Assembly: GCA_949751835.1 (NCBI GenBank)
Contig: CATKHK010000138.1
Coordinates: 1 to 64,000, forward strand
Length of the DNA: 64,000 bases
Source of the DNA: Blepharisma japonicum
Taxonomy: Eukaryota; Ciliophora; Heterotrichea; Heterotrichida; Blepharismidae
Reading direction: 5' to 3'
In this document: positions 46,842 to 58,178 of the stretch, in pieces
Layout: every line of letters starts with the position of its first letter
Position numbering within the stretch: the stretch's first letter is position 1
The notes under the pieces: generated by a model
What the model saw: the letters and a program-made list of their open reading frames with translations, nothing else
Databases searched by the model: none
What the model was told of the DNA's origin: nothing
Made by a program: the position numbers and the translations under genes

Positions 46842-47906
46842 ATGGTCAAGATCAGATGAAAAAACAGCTTCCGCGATAGCGACTCGGACTCAAACCCCCG
46901 CTATCGATCCAAAACGATTCCAAAAAAATCAAAATCCGTCTTAGCAGGCTCTAAAAATATCGCAGAACGTGATTTGATTGATTCAACTTACCACACAATC
47001 GCTGGGGATATTCAAAATGGAAAAGCGCTGATTGATAAGCTAGAGCACTCTTCATGACAGCACCTTGATGGTCCCCACGCATCAGGCTCCTACCAAAAAT
47101 GCCCGATTTGTCTTGATACATACGATTCTGTTGAAAAAATGCCTCTTTGTCTGCCGTGCGGCCACACATTCTGCCGAGTTTGTATGGGCAAGTTCAAAGT
47201 GACTATTGGTATGAGCCAATGCCCATATGATAGAAAAGAATTCAACTCTTTTATGGAATTTCTGCCCATAAACTGAGCACTAATCCAAGAAAAAGAGCGT
47301 TGCCCTGAGCATGGCCTGTATATAATTGGCTATTGTCAAGAACACATAAAACTCTTGTGCGGAAAATGCCTATTTGAGCACAAGGAGCACTCATGTATGG
47401 ATTTGCAGTCTGAGCAGGTTTCAAACCTGATATCCCAAAAAATGGACCAAATCAGCAAAATAGAGGCAAAATTGGAAGAGCAGATCAATATCTGGACAAG
47501 TGCTTATGAAATGATTAACCAATATGTTCATCATATAGACGAAGCTTTGATGAGCAATTCTATTGAGATTGCTGAAAAAGAACTGATAGAAATGATTCAA
47601 AAAAATGCTGAAGAATTCAGGAGAAAAATGGCAGAGTTCCAGCAGTTTGTAAGTGTAGAACTGAGAGAGTCAATGAATAATATTGTTGGAGGGCTTCAAA
47701 AACATTTGAATGTTGTGAAAGAGGTCAAAAGAAAATTTGAAAATATGGACACAGGGGAGAAATTAATGACGAATTTGGAATATAATTTACCGGTAGGCGA
47801 AGAGCCAAAATCTGTTAAGAGTCTGAAGAAATTGTGCAAAATGATAGATAAGCCAGCTTATCATGAGAGGCGACTTATATATGGAATATCGTCTGCTGAT
47901 GAATAA
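46842..47906 (+). CDS. RING and B-box (TRIM-like) protein
   Basis: 354 residues from ATG 46842 with TGA as Trp at three sites (KIR-W-KNS, HSS-W-QHL, PIN-W-ALI). RING at about 90-140: CPICLDTYDSVEK, CGHTFCRVC, and QCPYDRKEF with Asp in place of the last Cys. A B-box-like cluster follows (CPEHGLYIIGYCQEHIKLLC, then CLFEHKEHSC), then a long helical coiled-coil region from about residue 190. It is probably a ubiquitin ligase with coiled-coil dimerisation; no C-terminal substrate domain is recognised. It is related to the protein encoded at 48825-50093. Confidence 0.85.
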
Positions 47907-48126
47907 ATTATTGGATATATTAAACGATTTAGATTTTTAAAGGTAGGATTAAAATAATGTTTTAATTAAGCCTTCTTATCAAATAATAGCTATTAATGTG
48001 AATTTTATTTTATAATATTTTATTATGGTCTATTTAAAAACTATAGAAAAAATTAATTTTTTACCTTAACGATATGAAATAAATATTGCTCATCTTTATT
48101 GTAAAATTCAAAATACAAAGATAAAT

Positions 48127-48384
48127 ATGGGAAACTGCATTGAAAGAAAAGAAGCATCAACGACCACAGTCAATTGTGAGAACTTAAGGCGTGCATTAAA
48201 TTTAAGTCATTCCTCTAGGAAAAGCAGACATCAAGATGACTTAAGAAGACTACGCTATGGCTTGAGGGGCAATACAAAAGAAGAAATGCTCAAAACAATT
48301 GTGCTAAATCAGCAGATATTTAACGCGAGACTAAACAAAAATAAGCAATCTCTATCAAGAACAAACACATCAGAGGAGCCTTAG
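48127..48384 (+). CDS. Small Met-Gly-Asn-Cys protein, 85 residues
   Basis: A clean short frame. MGNCIERK is a textbook myristoylation/palmitoylation start, as on many signalling adaptors. The body is basic and Ser/Arg-rich (LRRALNLSHSSRKSRHQDDL), with a Ser/Thr tail (RTNTSEEP). No domain. It may be a membrane-anchored adaptor or peptide inhibitor. It lies between the two RING/B-box genes on the same strand, which may be chance. Confidence 0.6.
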   Translation: MGNCIERKEASTTTVNCENLRRALNLSHSSRKSRHQDDLRRLRYGLRGNTKEEMLKTIVLNQQIFNARLNKNKQSLSRTNTSEEP

Positions 48385-48824
48385 TGCTCTTAATTTTGAA
48401 ATATTATTATAAATAAAAATTTTGTAACCACATGAATTATTTAAAAATTTAATATGATTTATTCTCTCTATTATATCAGATCAGATACTAAATCTAATTA
48501 AATGAAAAATTTGCTGATTAAATTTTGATTAGATTAAATCGTGAGATTTAAAAAGTATAATTGATATTACTTATGATTAGACTATTCCAAAATTTTCTTC
48601 ATAAAATTAGGTTAATTTTATTAAATAATAAAAACGTTATATTATAAGATATAGAGAGCAGCTAGCAGTACCACAAAAGAATTTTTCTATAATATATCTA
48701 TATATCAATCAAGTCTTTTTACATAAAAATTTAACCTTTTCCATAACATCTTTAACGTTTAGCACATTCTTTGTATTTTTAAAGAAAATACATATTCCCA
48801 TTTCAATCATTAATCTTATTTAAA
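48385..48824. other. Spacer
   Basis: 440 bp of AT-rich DNA with no coding trace; presumably the promoter of the next RING gene. Confidence 0.4.
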
Positions 48825-50093
48825 ATGGACACAATCCAAAGTGACCAAGAAGAGCACGAACAAGAGCTCTTCAGAGAAGGGTGCTGCCCTTACTGCAGCG
48901 AAGAACTCGGCTCTATTCATTTGCACATCCACCTGAACTCCTGCGACGTCTACAATGAAATCGTTGATCGGACTGAAAATATTGATATCAACTCAAGATG
49001 AGCTTCACTGCGAAATTCTATATCCCAAGCAAACCCAAATGAAATTTTCGACTCAGACGAAGATATTCACATTTCAAGCTCTTCAGACTCATATTCTGTC
49101 TCAGAATATGAAAACCTTGGATATTCGTTTCCATTTCCTTTTGATTCAAGAGCGGATACCCCTCAATTTGGGTACACTTTTATGAAGCACTCAAAACTTC
49201 CTTCATATCCTTGTGTGTACCCTCTCAGACCTCAGTCAAAGCATAATCGTCAATTTATAGGCTGCCCTGTATGCTTTAATGAGTATAATGTAATATCACA
49301 TTTCCCATTAGTTCTTCCAGCTTGTGGGCATACAGCTTGTAAGGTTTGTCTTGAAAAAATTGCAGAAGAGAGATCAGTCATCAAGTGCCCAGTCTGCCGT
49401 TCAATGAATTTTAAAGAAGTTTATAGCTTGCCTGTTAATTATGCATTACTTGATGTGTCTGAGCATAAAGAGCATAAAGAATTGTGTAGCACGCACAATT
49501 CAGAGATAATAGCCTACTGCAAAGATGATGATATTTTGCTATGTGGAGCGTGCATTTTTGATCACAAAACCCATGACTCTTTCTTACTCAGCGACTCAAG
49601 AGCTACAGAAGTTGCTAAAAAAAGAATGGAAAATATTGACTCACAAGAAAAAGAAATAAATAAAGTCAAAAGGATATGGCAGACTACAGCAAAAGAAATG
49701 AAAACTTATACAGACGAAATTAATATTGCTATGGATATTCATACCGGTGAATTGAAAAAACATGCAAAAATTATGATTAAAAAAATAAAAGAAAATACAG
49801 CTCAATGCATAAACCAGCTTGGGAATTTTTTGCAAAAAGAAAATATTGAAAAAATTAAGAAAAAAATCAATGAAAAAATAAAAATTGTAAATAATGAGCT
49901 GAAGCTGCTTGATGATAAAAAATCAAAATATGAAGAGCTAAGCATTATTGAAAAACTAAAAAAACCTTCGATTGAGGCACTAGAAGATAAAGAGCCTCCA
50001 AATATTGATAATTTTAAAGCAATTATATCAAAGCTGAGGGTAGAAATTAATTATGAAGATGCTATTATGAATATGAACTTCCCTTTAAAATAA
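48825..50093 (+). CDS. RING and B-box (TRIM-like) protein with extra N-terminal zinc cluster
   Basis: 422 residues from ATG 48825 with one TGA as Trp (NSR-W-ASL). Residues 20-45 carry a C-x2-C...H-x3-H..C cluster (CCPYCSEELGSIHLHIHL), and an acidic Ser-rich stretch follows. RING at about 147-195: CPVCFNEYN, CGHTACKVC, KCPVCRSMNF (standard C3HC4). B-box-like cluster at about 220-255: CSTHNSEIIAYC, LLCGACIFDHKTHD. A Lys-rich helical region to the end is probably a coiled coil. It is likely an E3 ubiquitin ligase. It is a paralogue of the gene at 46842, with a different N-terminus. Confidence 0.85.
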
Positions 50094-50139
50094 ATTCATC
50101 AATATGTATATTTTTGCAAATAACTTATATTTAAATTAA

Positions 50140-51630
50140 CTAAAATATATAGCATCTCGAACACTGGCAGCTCGATACCTTTCTCTCCACCATTAATTGT
50201 GGCAGATCTTTCTTAATAGGCCTGTTCATAAATTCAAATTCTTGATTCATATATACAAACCCTCGATCCCCCAGTTCAGTGATTTCTGATTTATAAAATG
50301 TATTATCATGAGTTTCAAGGGACATTTTTATATCAGTCAAATTAAAATGTTTTTTAACGTCTTGGATCGTATAAGCCCCTTCTCTTGGAGAATTTAATCT
50401 AGTTAAGCTGTCATTTAATTTGGTTTTGCAGTTATCAAAATGGTTTGATGCTGGGCTGTCATTTAAGTTATCATGCTGTGACTCGCTATACTCCAAATAA
50501 GAATCTCTTACAAATTCAGGGACTGATCCCATGCTTACAGACCCTGGAGTTTGATGTGGCTTTGACAGAGTTTCAAGGCCAGAAAAATTAGTAGTAATAG
50601 TCCCACTTAGTCTAAACGGTGAATTGCTTTGTTCTTCAGAAGCTGAATATTCAAGTTCAAAAGGATCAATTCTGAGCTCATCGATTTCGTCACTTTTGAA
50701 GTCGTAGCTGTTGCTTCTTTGGGTTCTAGAAGTCATTGATGATATCTGAATACTTTCCCGGTTTGTCGTGGCGATACTTGCTTCTTCGTTTATTAAATCT
50801 GTGTTTAATTGAGGGATAAAGGGCTTATTTTTGATTTCATGAAAATATTTTATTTCTTTGGATTTGCTGTTTATTGTATTGGTGATTTCTTTTATAGGAA
50901 ATTGTAATGATTTTAGAGAGGATTTCTCTCTTCTTGCAAAAGCAGGGATAATGTTTTCATCGGCACTTGGGGAAAATGATAAATTTGAATGATCTAATTC
51001 AGAGTCTTTTAAGTGGAAAGCAAGCTCTCTAGCTTCTTGAATTAGAAATAGTAGCCTTTTGGCAGGAATCTTGGATAAGCTGTAGACAAAATTAATAAGC
51101 TCTTCAATTATTATTTGAGGATTTTTCTTAATTATCAGCTGATCAATGGCTGACTTGGGATCTTTTAAATAGTTTCTTGCCGTTGTGACGAAGTTGCAAG
51201 CAAATTCTGGGGAATCTTCTAGAGGAATTTCTTTGAATTTTACACTGTTGAATTTTTCCAAGAGACTCATAATATTTGCCTTTTCTTCATCTATAGTTTT
51301 CTCATTTGAAATTAGTGTTACCTTTTTATTTCCCTCACTTATTTCAATATGAATCAAGATTCATTCTTTAAGTACGAAAATCTGATTTGCACTTAAATCA
51401 TCAATTTCCTTGGGAATGTCTTCTAAAAATTGAAAGCAATTTTGCTTTATATATCTAGATATAGATTACTTAATATAGAGTGAAACAATCTTGAAATCAA
51501 TTTCTTTAGTATATTCAAGCTTTATAAGGTCTGAAACGAAGATTTTATCATAAATTTGTGTGTTTAAGCTTGAATTAAGAATAGCTTGCTCGTTAAAGTC
51601 ACTTTTTGAATTATGGTTTTCTTTATTCAT
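50140..51630 (-). CDS. Unknown 491-residue protein
   Basis: The gene starts at ATG 51630 (MNKENHNSKSDF). A 15-nt intron at 51455-51469 and one TGA as Trp (LKE-W-ILIHIEI) connect it to the long frame ending at TAA 50140; a TTG at 51357 is not the start. The N-terminal about 200 residues are helical (IYDKIFVSDLIKLEYTKEID, EELINFVYSLSKIPAKRL). The middle is Ser/Thr/Asn-rich and probably disordered. The end has a Cys cluster, SSCQCSRCYIF. No family is recognised, and there is no membrane segment. It converges on the RING gene with 46 bp between. Confidence 0.75.
51455..51469 (-). other. 15-nt spliceosomal intron
   Basis: Minus-strand GTAATCTATATCTAG. Removal joins KIVSLYIK to YIKQNCFQFLED and links the ATG at 51630 to the main frame. 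Confidence 0.8.
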
Positions 51631-52328
51631 ATTATTTAAACTCAAAATGGAATCTATTTAATCATAAAATTAAGAAATTAGCTTTTTTACCATTTGATTA
51701 AACTTAACCAATAATAACGATTTTAATATAGAAATCAAAAGCATGCCCAGCAATAAATACAAACTGCCTAAAATAACTTAAATCATATTTGTGAAATTTG
51801 ATATACGATGATATTTTAATTTATTAATATAGTTTCAATTTCTATAGGATATTTTGAATAAAATTCTTGAATTTCTTTAGTTTTTAAATATTAATTTAAA
51901 TTTGTATATCTTGTATCCTGCACGTTGCAACTTTATTTACTGCTTCTATATATCTTGATCTATTAATTCATTTTCAACAATTTTTACTCAATTTTTAATT
52001 CCTTCGCTGTTTTAAATTACTTCTCCAGTATCCCATAAATAATAATGTCGTTTTTTTGCTTTTCTGAGTAAAGTTGTATGTGAGTTGCAATGCAAATCCT
52101 ATATACTCAATAGCAGCTTCATCAGCATTTCAAAGTTCATATTTATGGATTCAATTTATATGAGTAGGTGCTATCACATCATAATTCTTTGGTTTAATCT
52201 TTTGCTTTATTTTTATGATAGATCAGTCTTCCTATGCTTATTATCTTAAAATAATTAAATTTGTAAGGAAAAAGTAATGGCTTATGCTTTATAAAGTATG
52301 TACATAGACTTAAAAGAGCCTAATAATT
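51631..52328. other. Spacer with a minus-strand coding remnant
   Basis: Minus-strand 52231-51995 is open for 78 codons with three TGA read as Trp (around YDVIAPTHIN-W-IHKYEL-W-NADEAA) but has no upstream ATG. It lies 97 bp past the stop of the kinase-TPR gene. It may be the end of a lost gene or of an older, longer version of that gene. The rest is AT-rich. Confidence 0.35.
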
Positions 52329-55300
52329 TTATAAATTCTTTGCTTGATTAAAGCAATCCATGGCTTCTTCTATTCTACCTAACTCATATAAAGCATTTCC
52401 CTTATTTTTATAGTATTTTGCATCATTTGGATCGATTCTAATTGCATCATTGTAATAATTTACTGCTTCTTCATATCTCTCTTTATTATAGAAGATATCT
52501 CCTATGTCATTATATGTTTCAGCATCATCTGGATCAATTCTGATAGCTTCTTTATAGCATTCCATAGCTTCTTCTCTTCTGCCTAACTCATCTAGAGTTT
52601 CTCCTTTATTTGTAAAATACATCACACTATTTGGATTGACTCTAATTGCATCATCAAAATATTTTACTGCTTCTTCATATCTCTTTTCATGAAATAAGAT
52701 ATTACCTATGTTATTATATGCATCATCATAATTTTGATCAATTCTGATAGCTTCTTTATAGCATTCCACTGCTTCTTCTCTTCTGCCTAACTTTCTAAGA
52801 GCTAATCCTTTATTATAGCAATAAAGTGCAGAGTTTGGATTGATTCTAATTGCATCGATGTAATAATTTACTGCTTCTTCATATCTCTTTTCATTATAGA
52901 AGATACCTCCTATACCATTGTATGCATCACTATTATTTGGATCAATTCTAATGACTTCTTTATAGCATTCAATAACTTCTTCTCTTCTGTTTAACTCTAT
53001 AAGAGCTTTTCCTTTATTTGTATAATACTTTGCATCATTTGCATTGATTCTAATTGCATCGTTATAATATTTTATTGCTTCTTCATATCTAAATTTATAA
53101 TATAATTTATTTCCTATGTCAAAGTATGTAGATGCATTATTTGCATCTATTCTGATAGCTTCTTTATAGCATTTCATTGCTTCCTTTATTTTCTCTAATA
53201 CATATAGAGCATGTCCTTTGTTTAGATAATATTTTGGATTATTTGGGTTTATTCTAATTGCATTGTTGTAATGATTTACTGCAAATTCAAAGTGCATGTC
53301 AGCATAGAAGATATCTCCTATCCCAGAGTATGCATCAGCACTATCTGGATCAATTTTGATAGCTTCTTTATAGCATTCCATAGCTTCGTCTAATTTGTTT
53401 AAAAATCCAAGAGCATTTCCTTTATTTATATAGTATTTTGCGTTATATTCACAGATTTTAATTGCATCGTTGTAATATTTTACTGCTTCTTCATAATTCT
53501 TTTCATCGGAGAAGATATTTCCTATGCCAAAATATGCCATATCATAATATGAATCAATTCTGATAGCTTCTTTATAGCATTCCATAGCTTCTTCTCTTCT
53601 GTGTAACCCTCAAAGAGCATCTCCTTTATTTGTATGATAATCTGGAATTTCTGGATCGATTCTAATAGCATCATTATAATATTTCACTGCTTCTTCATAT
53701 TTCTTCTCATCAAACAGGATAAGCCCTACACTATTGTAATGTCCATCTCTATTTGGATCAATTCTGAAAGCTTCTTTAAAGCATTCCATAGCTTCTTCTC
53801 TTCTACTTAATAATCTAAGAGCTTCTCCTTTATTTCCATAATATTCTGCATCATTTGGATTGATTCTAATTACATTGTCGAAATATTTTACTGCTTCTTC
53901 ATATCTCTTTTCATTATAGAAAATATCTCCTATACCTTTGTATGCAAATTCATCATTTGGATCAATTCTGATAGCTTCTTTATACTCTTTTAATGATACC
54001 TGGATATTTTCCTCTTCACTCTCAAAGTTCATATCCTCTAGAAGAGTGTTTTTCAAGTCTATTTCATGTGAAATGACTTTGGACTTTTCTGCATGAAAGC
54101 TCTTTAAAATTGCATCAATTTTTATTCCTTTATCGTAGAATAACTTGATATTTTTATTTGATGATGTTGTAAAAATTACTTTAGCTTTTTCAACAGCTTC
54201 ACTTGGCTGCAAGGTTAGCAAATTTAAAGCAGGATCTCTCTCCAATTTTGATAATTTTTGTGCTTGCGAAATCTTTTCAATGTAGCTGCCAATTTTTGTA
54301 GAATCAGAGTCGATTTCGTTTAAAACTTGTTCAAGGATATTTTCATAACTGCAAAGAGTTTGAGAAAAGGATGCAGTTATACTTGCCTTTATTTCTTCAA
54401 TTTTCGATTTTTCTTTTGCAAAAAGCGCAAGGATTGCTTCTTTTGTGCCTTTAACAGGCTCTACAAAAAGTGAGATGAAATTATGAGGCTTGTTGCTAGA
54501 TTTACAGTGCTCCATTAGGTGTTTTTTGCAAGAATAAGTATCAGGTGAAGTGCAGTTGCATGAAAGCTCAACCTCACGGTCGCACTCTGGATCATAGCAT
54601 TTTATGGTGTTCATATTTTTACAATTTATTAAGCTGCTTAAGGGAGCTATTTCTGTTTCAGGTGGCCTAATTTCTTTTTTTTGGGCCATGCTCTTTTTTC
54701 TATATTCAGATAGCTCTTTTTCAAGCTTCTCATTTCTTTCCCTTTCTTTATTAAGTTGAATTTTCCAAATAGCTGCATTCATAGCAGAAGTTTGTGGAAT
54801 TGTAATGCCTAAACTTTGAGTTTTGTTGACTATAAACTCATGAGTTAAAATATCAAAAATTGTTGGCCTTTCCATTCGCTTCTTTTTTAAGCATCAATCT
54901 ATGAAATATCTCAGATCATTCGAGTATTCACTTCTTATTGGTTTATGAGACTCATTTTTTATTTTACTCACATTATCGCCAAAAGGATGCTCAAGGTTGC
55001 AGAGATAATATAAAATGCAGCCAACAGCCCAAACATCACTTTCTTTAGTTTGAGTATCTCCACTATGAGTTCTAGGAGACTGGTAAGCTAAAACTCCCTG
55101 AACTTTTTTTGTCGGTAAAGAGCGAGAAATGCCAAAATCAGCTATTTTAATGTCATTGTTTTCATCTAAAAGGATATTTTGTGGATGAAGATCTCTATGA
55201 ATAAATCCGTTGTAGTGCAAAGACTCGAGCCCAAAGCAGATCTGGATAAAATATTTTCAGATTTCGTCTTCTTCAAAGAGTTCATGAATGTGAATCTTGT

Positions 55301-55613
55301 CAGCGATGGCTTTAAGAAGATCACCACCCCTGCAATAATCTATGATCATAAAGAAGGTGTTTTCATCCACAAAAAAGGAGTCTAAATGAAGCTTATATGG
55401 GCTGACCCATGAAAGTACTTGCAATTCAGTTTCAATATCCTTTCAGCTTGACCCAGCATTTTCTCTGACCACAGCCTTCATCGCATACATTTTTTGATCG
55501 CCTGAATAAAAGTTACTTCTCTTTATTACTCTATAGATAGTCCCATAAGCTCCACCATTGATGTGATTCTTTACTTCAAAAGCATTTGTTAATTCTTCTG
55601 GAAAAGTTGCCAT
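52329..55613 (-). CDS. Kinase / Cys-His coiled-coil / TPR mosaic protein
   Basis: 1094 residues from ATG 55613 with four TGA as Trp. Kinase domain at residues 10-270: INGGAYGTIYRV, YAMKAV, IHRDLHPQNILL, ADFGISRS, AYQSPRTHSG, SDVWAVGCILYYL. The catalytic-loop Lys is His and the APE Glu is Arg, but the Lys, HRD Asp and DFG are intact, so activity is plausible. About 330-395 is a Cys/His cluster (CYDPECDREVELSCNCTS, SCKKHLMEHC), followed by a helical region with LLTLQPSEAV. From about residue 540 to the end there are some 16 TPR units (EEAMECYKEAIRIDPNDAEY). The TPRs should bind protein partners. It shares its middle module with the gene at 58179 and its TPR style with 61679. Confidence 0.88.
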
Positions 55614-58178
55614 CGTTATTACAATTATCTATCGAAATTATAGTTCTAAGAAAAGTAAAGCCTAATTCTGTTCTGATTATGCATTTTGGTTCTTAGTTAA
55701 GATTGCTGAAGTTCAAATTGGTGAAAATTTATAATACTTGCTATAAATTATGCATTTCATGTAATAAAAAATCTAGCTTCAGTCCACATTATTAGGGAAT
55801 TGGTTAAGGTCATATAGACTTTAAAGTTTTACCTTAAGGCTTCATATATCTCTATTGTGTATCGCTATTTCTCTCATGCTAGAACAAAACTGGTGCTACA
55901 AAAAATACTTCTGTTCGCCTACTAATAATAAACTTCTATGTTCCTTCTGGGACTACGTACATAATGCAATTGATCCCTATTCTTTCTAAGGCAGGCCCTA
56001 TCTGTATTCTCATCTTCATTCTTGGTGTTGCACTGCTGGTCAACCTCTTTCCTTGAGATCCTTACTTCTTCAGTAATGTTGTCGCTGCATTGCATGATGA
56101 CAATCTTATACACCTTGACACATCGCCAACATTAAAGGACGCTTCTAATGAAATTATAAAGGAACAATGTGAACTTCGCTTCATCTCTTCATCACCTTTC
56201 TTTACAAATTTTGACAAATAAAATTCGGTGTGCAATCAAATCATCCTGCATCATATACTCTTGGCGGTTTTACTTACAGCTGCAACACTAACCACCTCTG
56301 CCAATCCCAAGGCCTTAAATCTCCTCCTCCTTCGGGGCTGAGATTGGTTTGTTTTTGCTTATTACTTTCCCACTTTGATCTCTAAAATTTCATGAGAATC
56401 AAATACTTTATGCCTTTTGGGAAATTGCTTATATTGACTGCTGTCACATAATGGTATCATTTTTACTAGACAAATCCTTTATTTTTATATCATCTTTCTC
56501 AATATCATTATCCTCTCTTGTGATTCTTTTTAAGATTTTATGAACAGCCTAGGTTAAATTATCTCTACTGCCATTTATAGTGTGACCATATGCAATCTCT
56601 TCAAAATCCAATAATTTTTCTTTTATAATTTCAATTTACTTCCTACTCTTTTTGGTTTTCGACGTTCTGCTAACAATTCATTGCTTAAATCTTCAATAAT
56701 CTCTTTTAAAAAATGTTTTCTTCTGAACTGAGATTGCAATGATTCATATTTTTAGTAAAATCCTCTGAATTAGTAATGCGTGCTTTGTATCATTTTGAAT
56801 ATGTTTAAATTGTATTGCAAGGTTTTGACTTTCAGATGATTCTTCTGCTAGTTTATTGTTTAATAATTAAATTCTTTTATTAATCTCTCATTTTCTATTG
56901 CTTTTGCTTCAAGCTCACTAGCTTGATCTTTAATCTTTTATTTTATAGATTGATTTTCAGCTAAGGGACTAATATTTTTCTCTTTAGCCTGCTCAACATC
57001 AGGTTTTAATTCTTTTAAATTGCCCTTCAGATTAGAATTTTCTTAATCTATTTGGTTGTTTTCTTTTTCAAGTACTTTAATTTTTTGATTTAAAGGATAA
57101 AACTCGGTCTCAGCACAGAGTTTTGTATTGTGGAATATATTTATATTCTCTATAAGTTGCATTTTATTATTTTCAAGACTTTAGACTTCCCTTTAAAAGC
57201 CTCTTATTAGATTTTTTTTATATTTTTCAACTACAAGGCAGTCTGATGAATTTATATTGACTATGTCAGAGAAACAAGAATAGAAAAGGATGAAATGAAA
57301 ATTAAGAAACAGTTGAAAAATCAATTTTAACACCATTCATCTCCTAATGAGATGAAAAATCTGAATGAACCTCTATCTGATAATCGTAGAAATCCATTTA
57401 TAACTGTTCTATAACTCTCAAACTCTTTATATATCATCCAGACTTAATAGATAGAGTTTGCAGTGAGAGCAATTTCCAATAAAACAGCCCAAATTGTAAG
57501 CCTATTCACCTAAATCTTCTTACAGACCTTGCAAAAATTGTCGACATCATGTTGGGAGAATCTAGATATGTACGGGGTAAGAGTAATAATCTTGGAGAAT
57601 TAATTTCCAGGTGGCGGAAAGACTGGTGCCTCTAGGCGTCTGACGGACCCATATAAACTCACTGTGTTCAAAGGAGAGTTGTAAAGGCCTAAACTTCTAT
57701 TATTGGGATTAACTCAGAGAGGTCATTTATTTGCTGAATAAAATTTGCAAACATCTAAAGTGGTCTAAATAGGCGATTGCAACCAAGCCTATACTTTCTA
57801 GCAGACGCTAAACGAGCATGATTTATGATAAAGTGTAAATATGAAGATGGCAGTATATAAATTATTTGAGCAGATATATGGTTATGTCTATTTAAGGAAA
57901 GACAAATTTGATGCAGATTTTTTACTATGAAAACTATAAAGCAAATCATCAGGTAGCCAATATAAGAATTTTGATAGCCTAAATTTTCCAAAGGGATTCT
58001 TGCCATTATTAATCCTGGAGTACTCAATTTATGCTAATTCAAGTAAAGCCCTAATCAATTATCTTTTATCATGAGAATGCAAATAATTTATTGAATATTT
58101 CTGTATTTAAGATTGTCTAAAAAACGAGATTAATGTACATTTTTTCATATAAATTAGCTATTTTAATAATAATTGTAG
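55614..58178. other. 2.6-kb relic-rich region without an intact gene
   Basis: On the minus strand I read a coiled-coil relic at 57180-56820, continued with frameshifts to about 56450, and a frame of about 100 codons at 56330-56020 (around FKALGLAEVVSVAAVSKTAK) that faintly recalls an Alba domain. A GC-richer patch at 57600-57700 has no recognisable RNA. Minus 58027-57755 begins at TTG and is not convincing. All frames are broken by TAA, TAG or shifts. Confidence 0.4.
56820..57180 (-). pseudogene. Coiled-coil protein relic
   Basis: About 120 codons with a heptad-like charged pattern (KIKVLEKENNQID, NSNLKGNLKELKPDVEQAKE, DQASELEAKAIENERL), broken by T-A-A codons after QID and SIK and by a frameshift near 56860, after which the coil continues in another frame. 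A similar relic lies at 60181-60790. No start or intact end is found. Confidence 0.5.

Noticed and set aside
51355-51357. TTG as start of the 50140 gene
   Set aside because: The frame continues upstream through a TGA-Trp and a 15-nt intron to a proper ATG at 51630.
46290-57180. Condylostoma-like code in which TAA/TAG also mean Gln, since relic frames read well that way
   Set aside because: None of the intact genes, including those of 3331 and 1579 codons, contains an internal TAA or TAG, and they end cleanly on these codons. If all three stops are allowed, every frame is open, so the impression is weak. Decay of CAA/CAG explains it.
57600-57700. GC-richer patch considered as a structured RNA
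   Set aside because: I could not fold it by eye into tRNA, snRNA, SRP or RNase P motifs; a covariance-model search would be decisive.
57755-58027. 90-codon minus-strand frame
   Set aside because: It begins at TTG, lies in relic-rich DNA, and the opposite strand is equally protein-like; no support for a gene.
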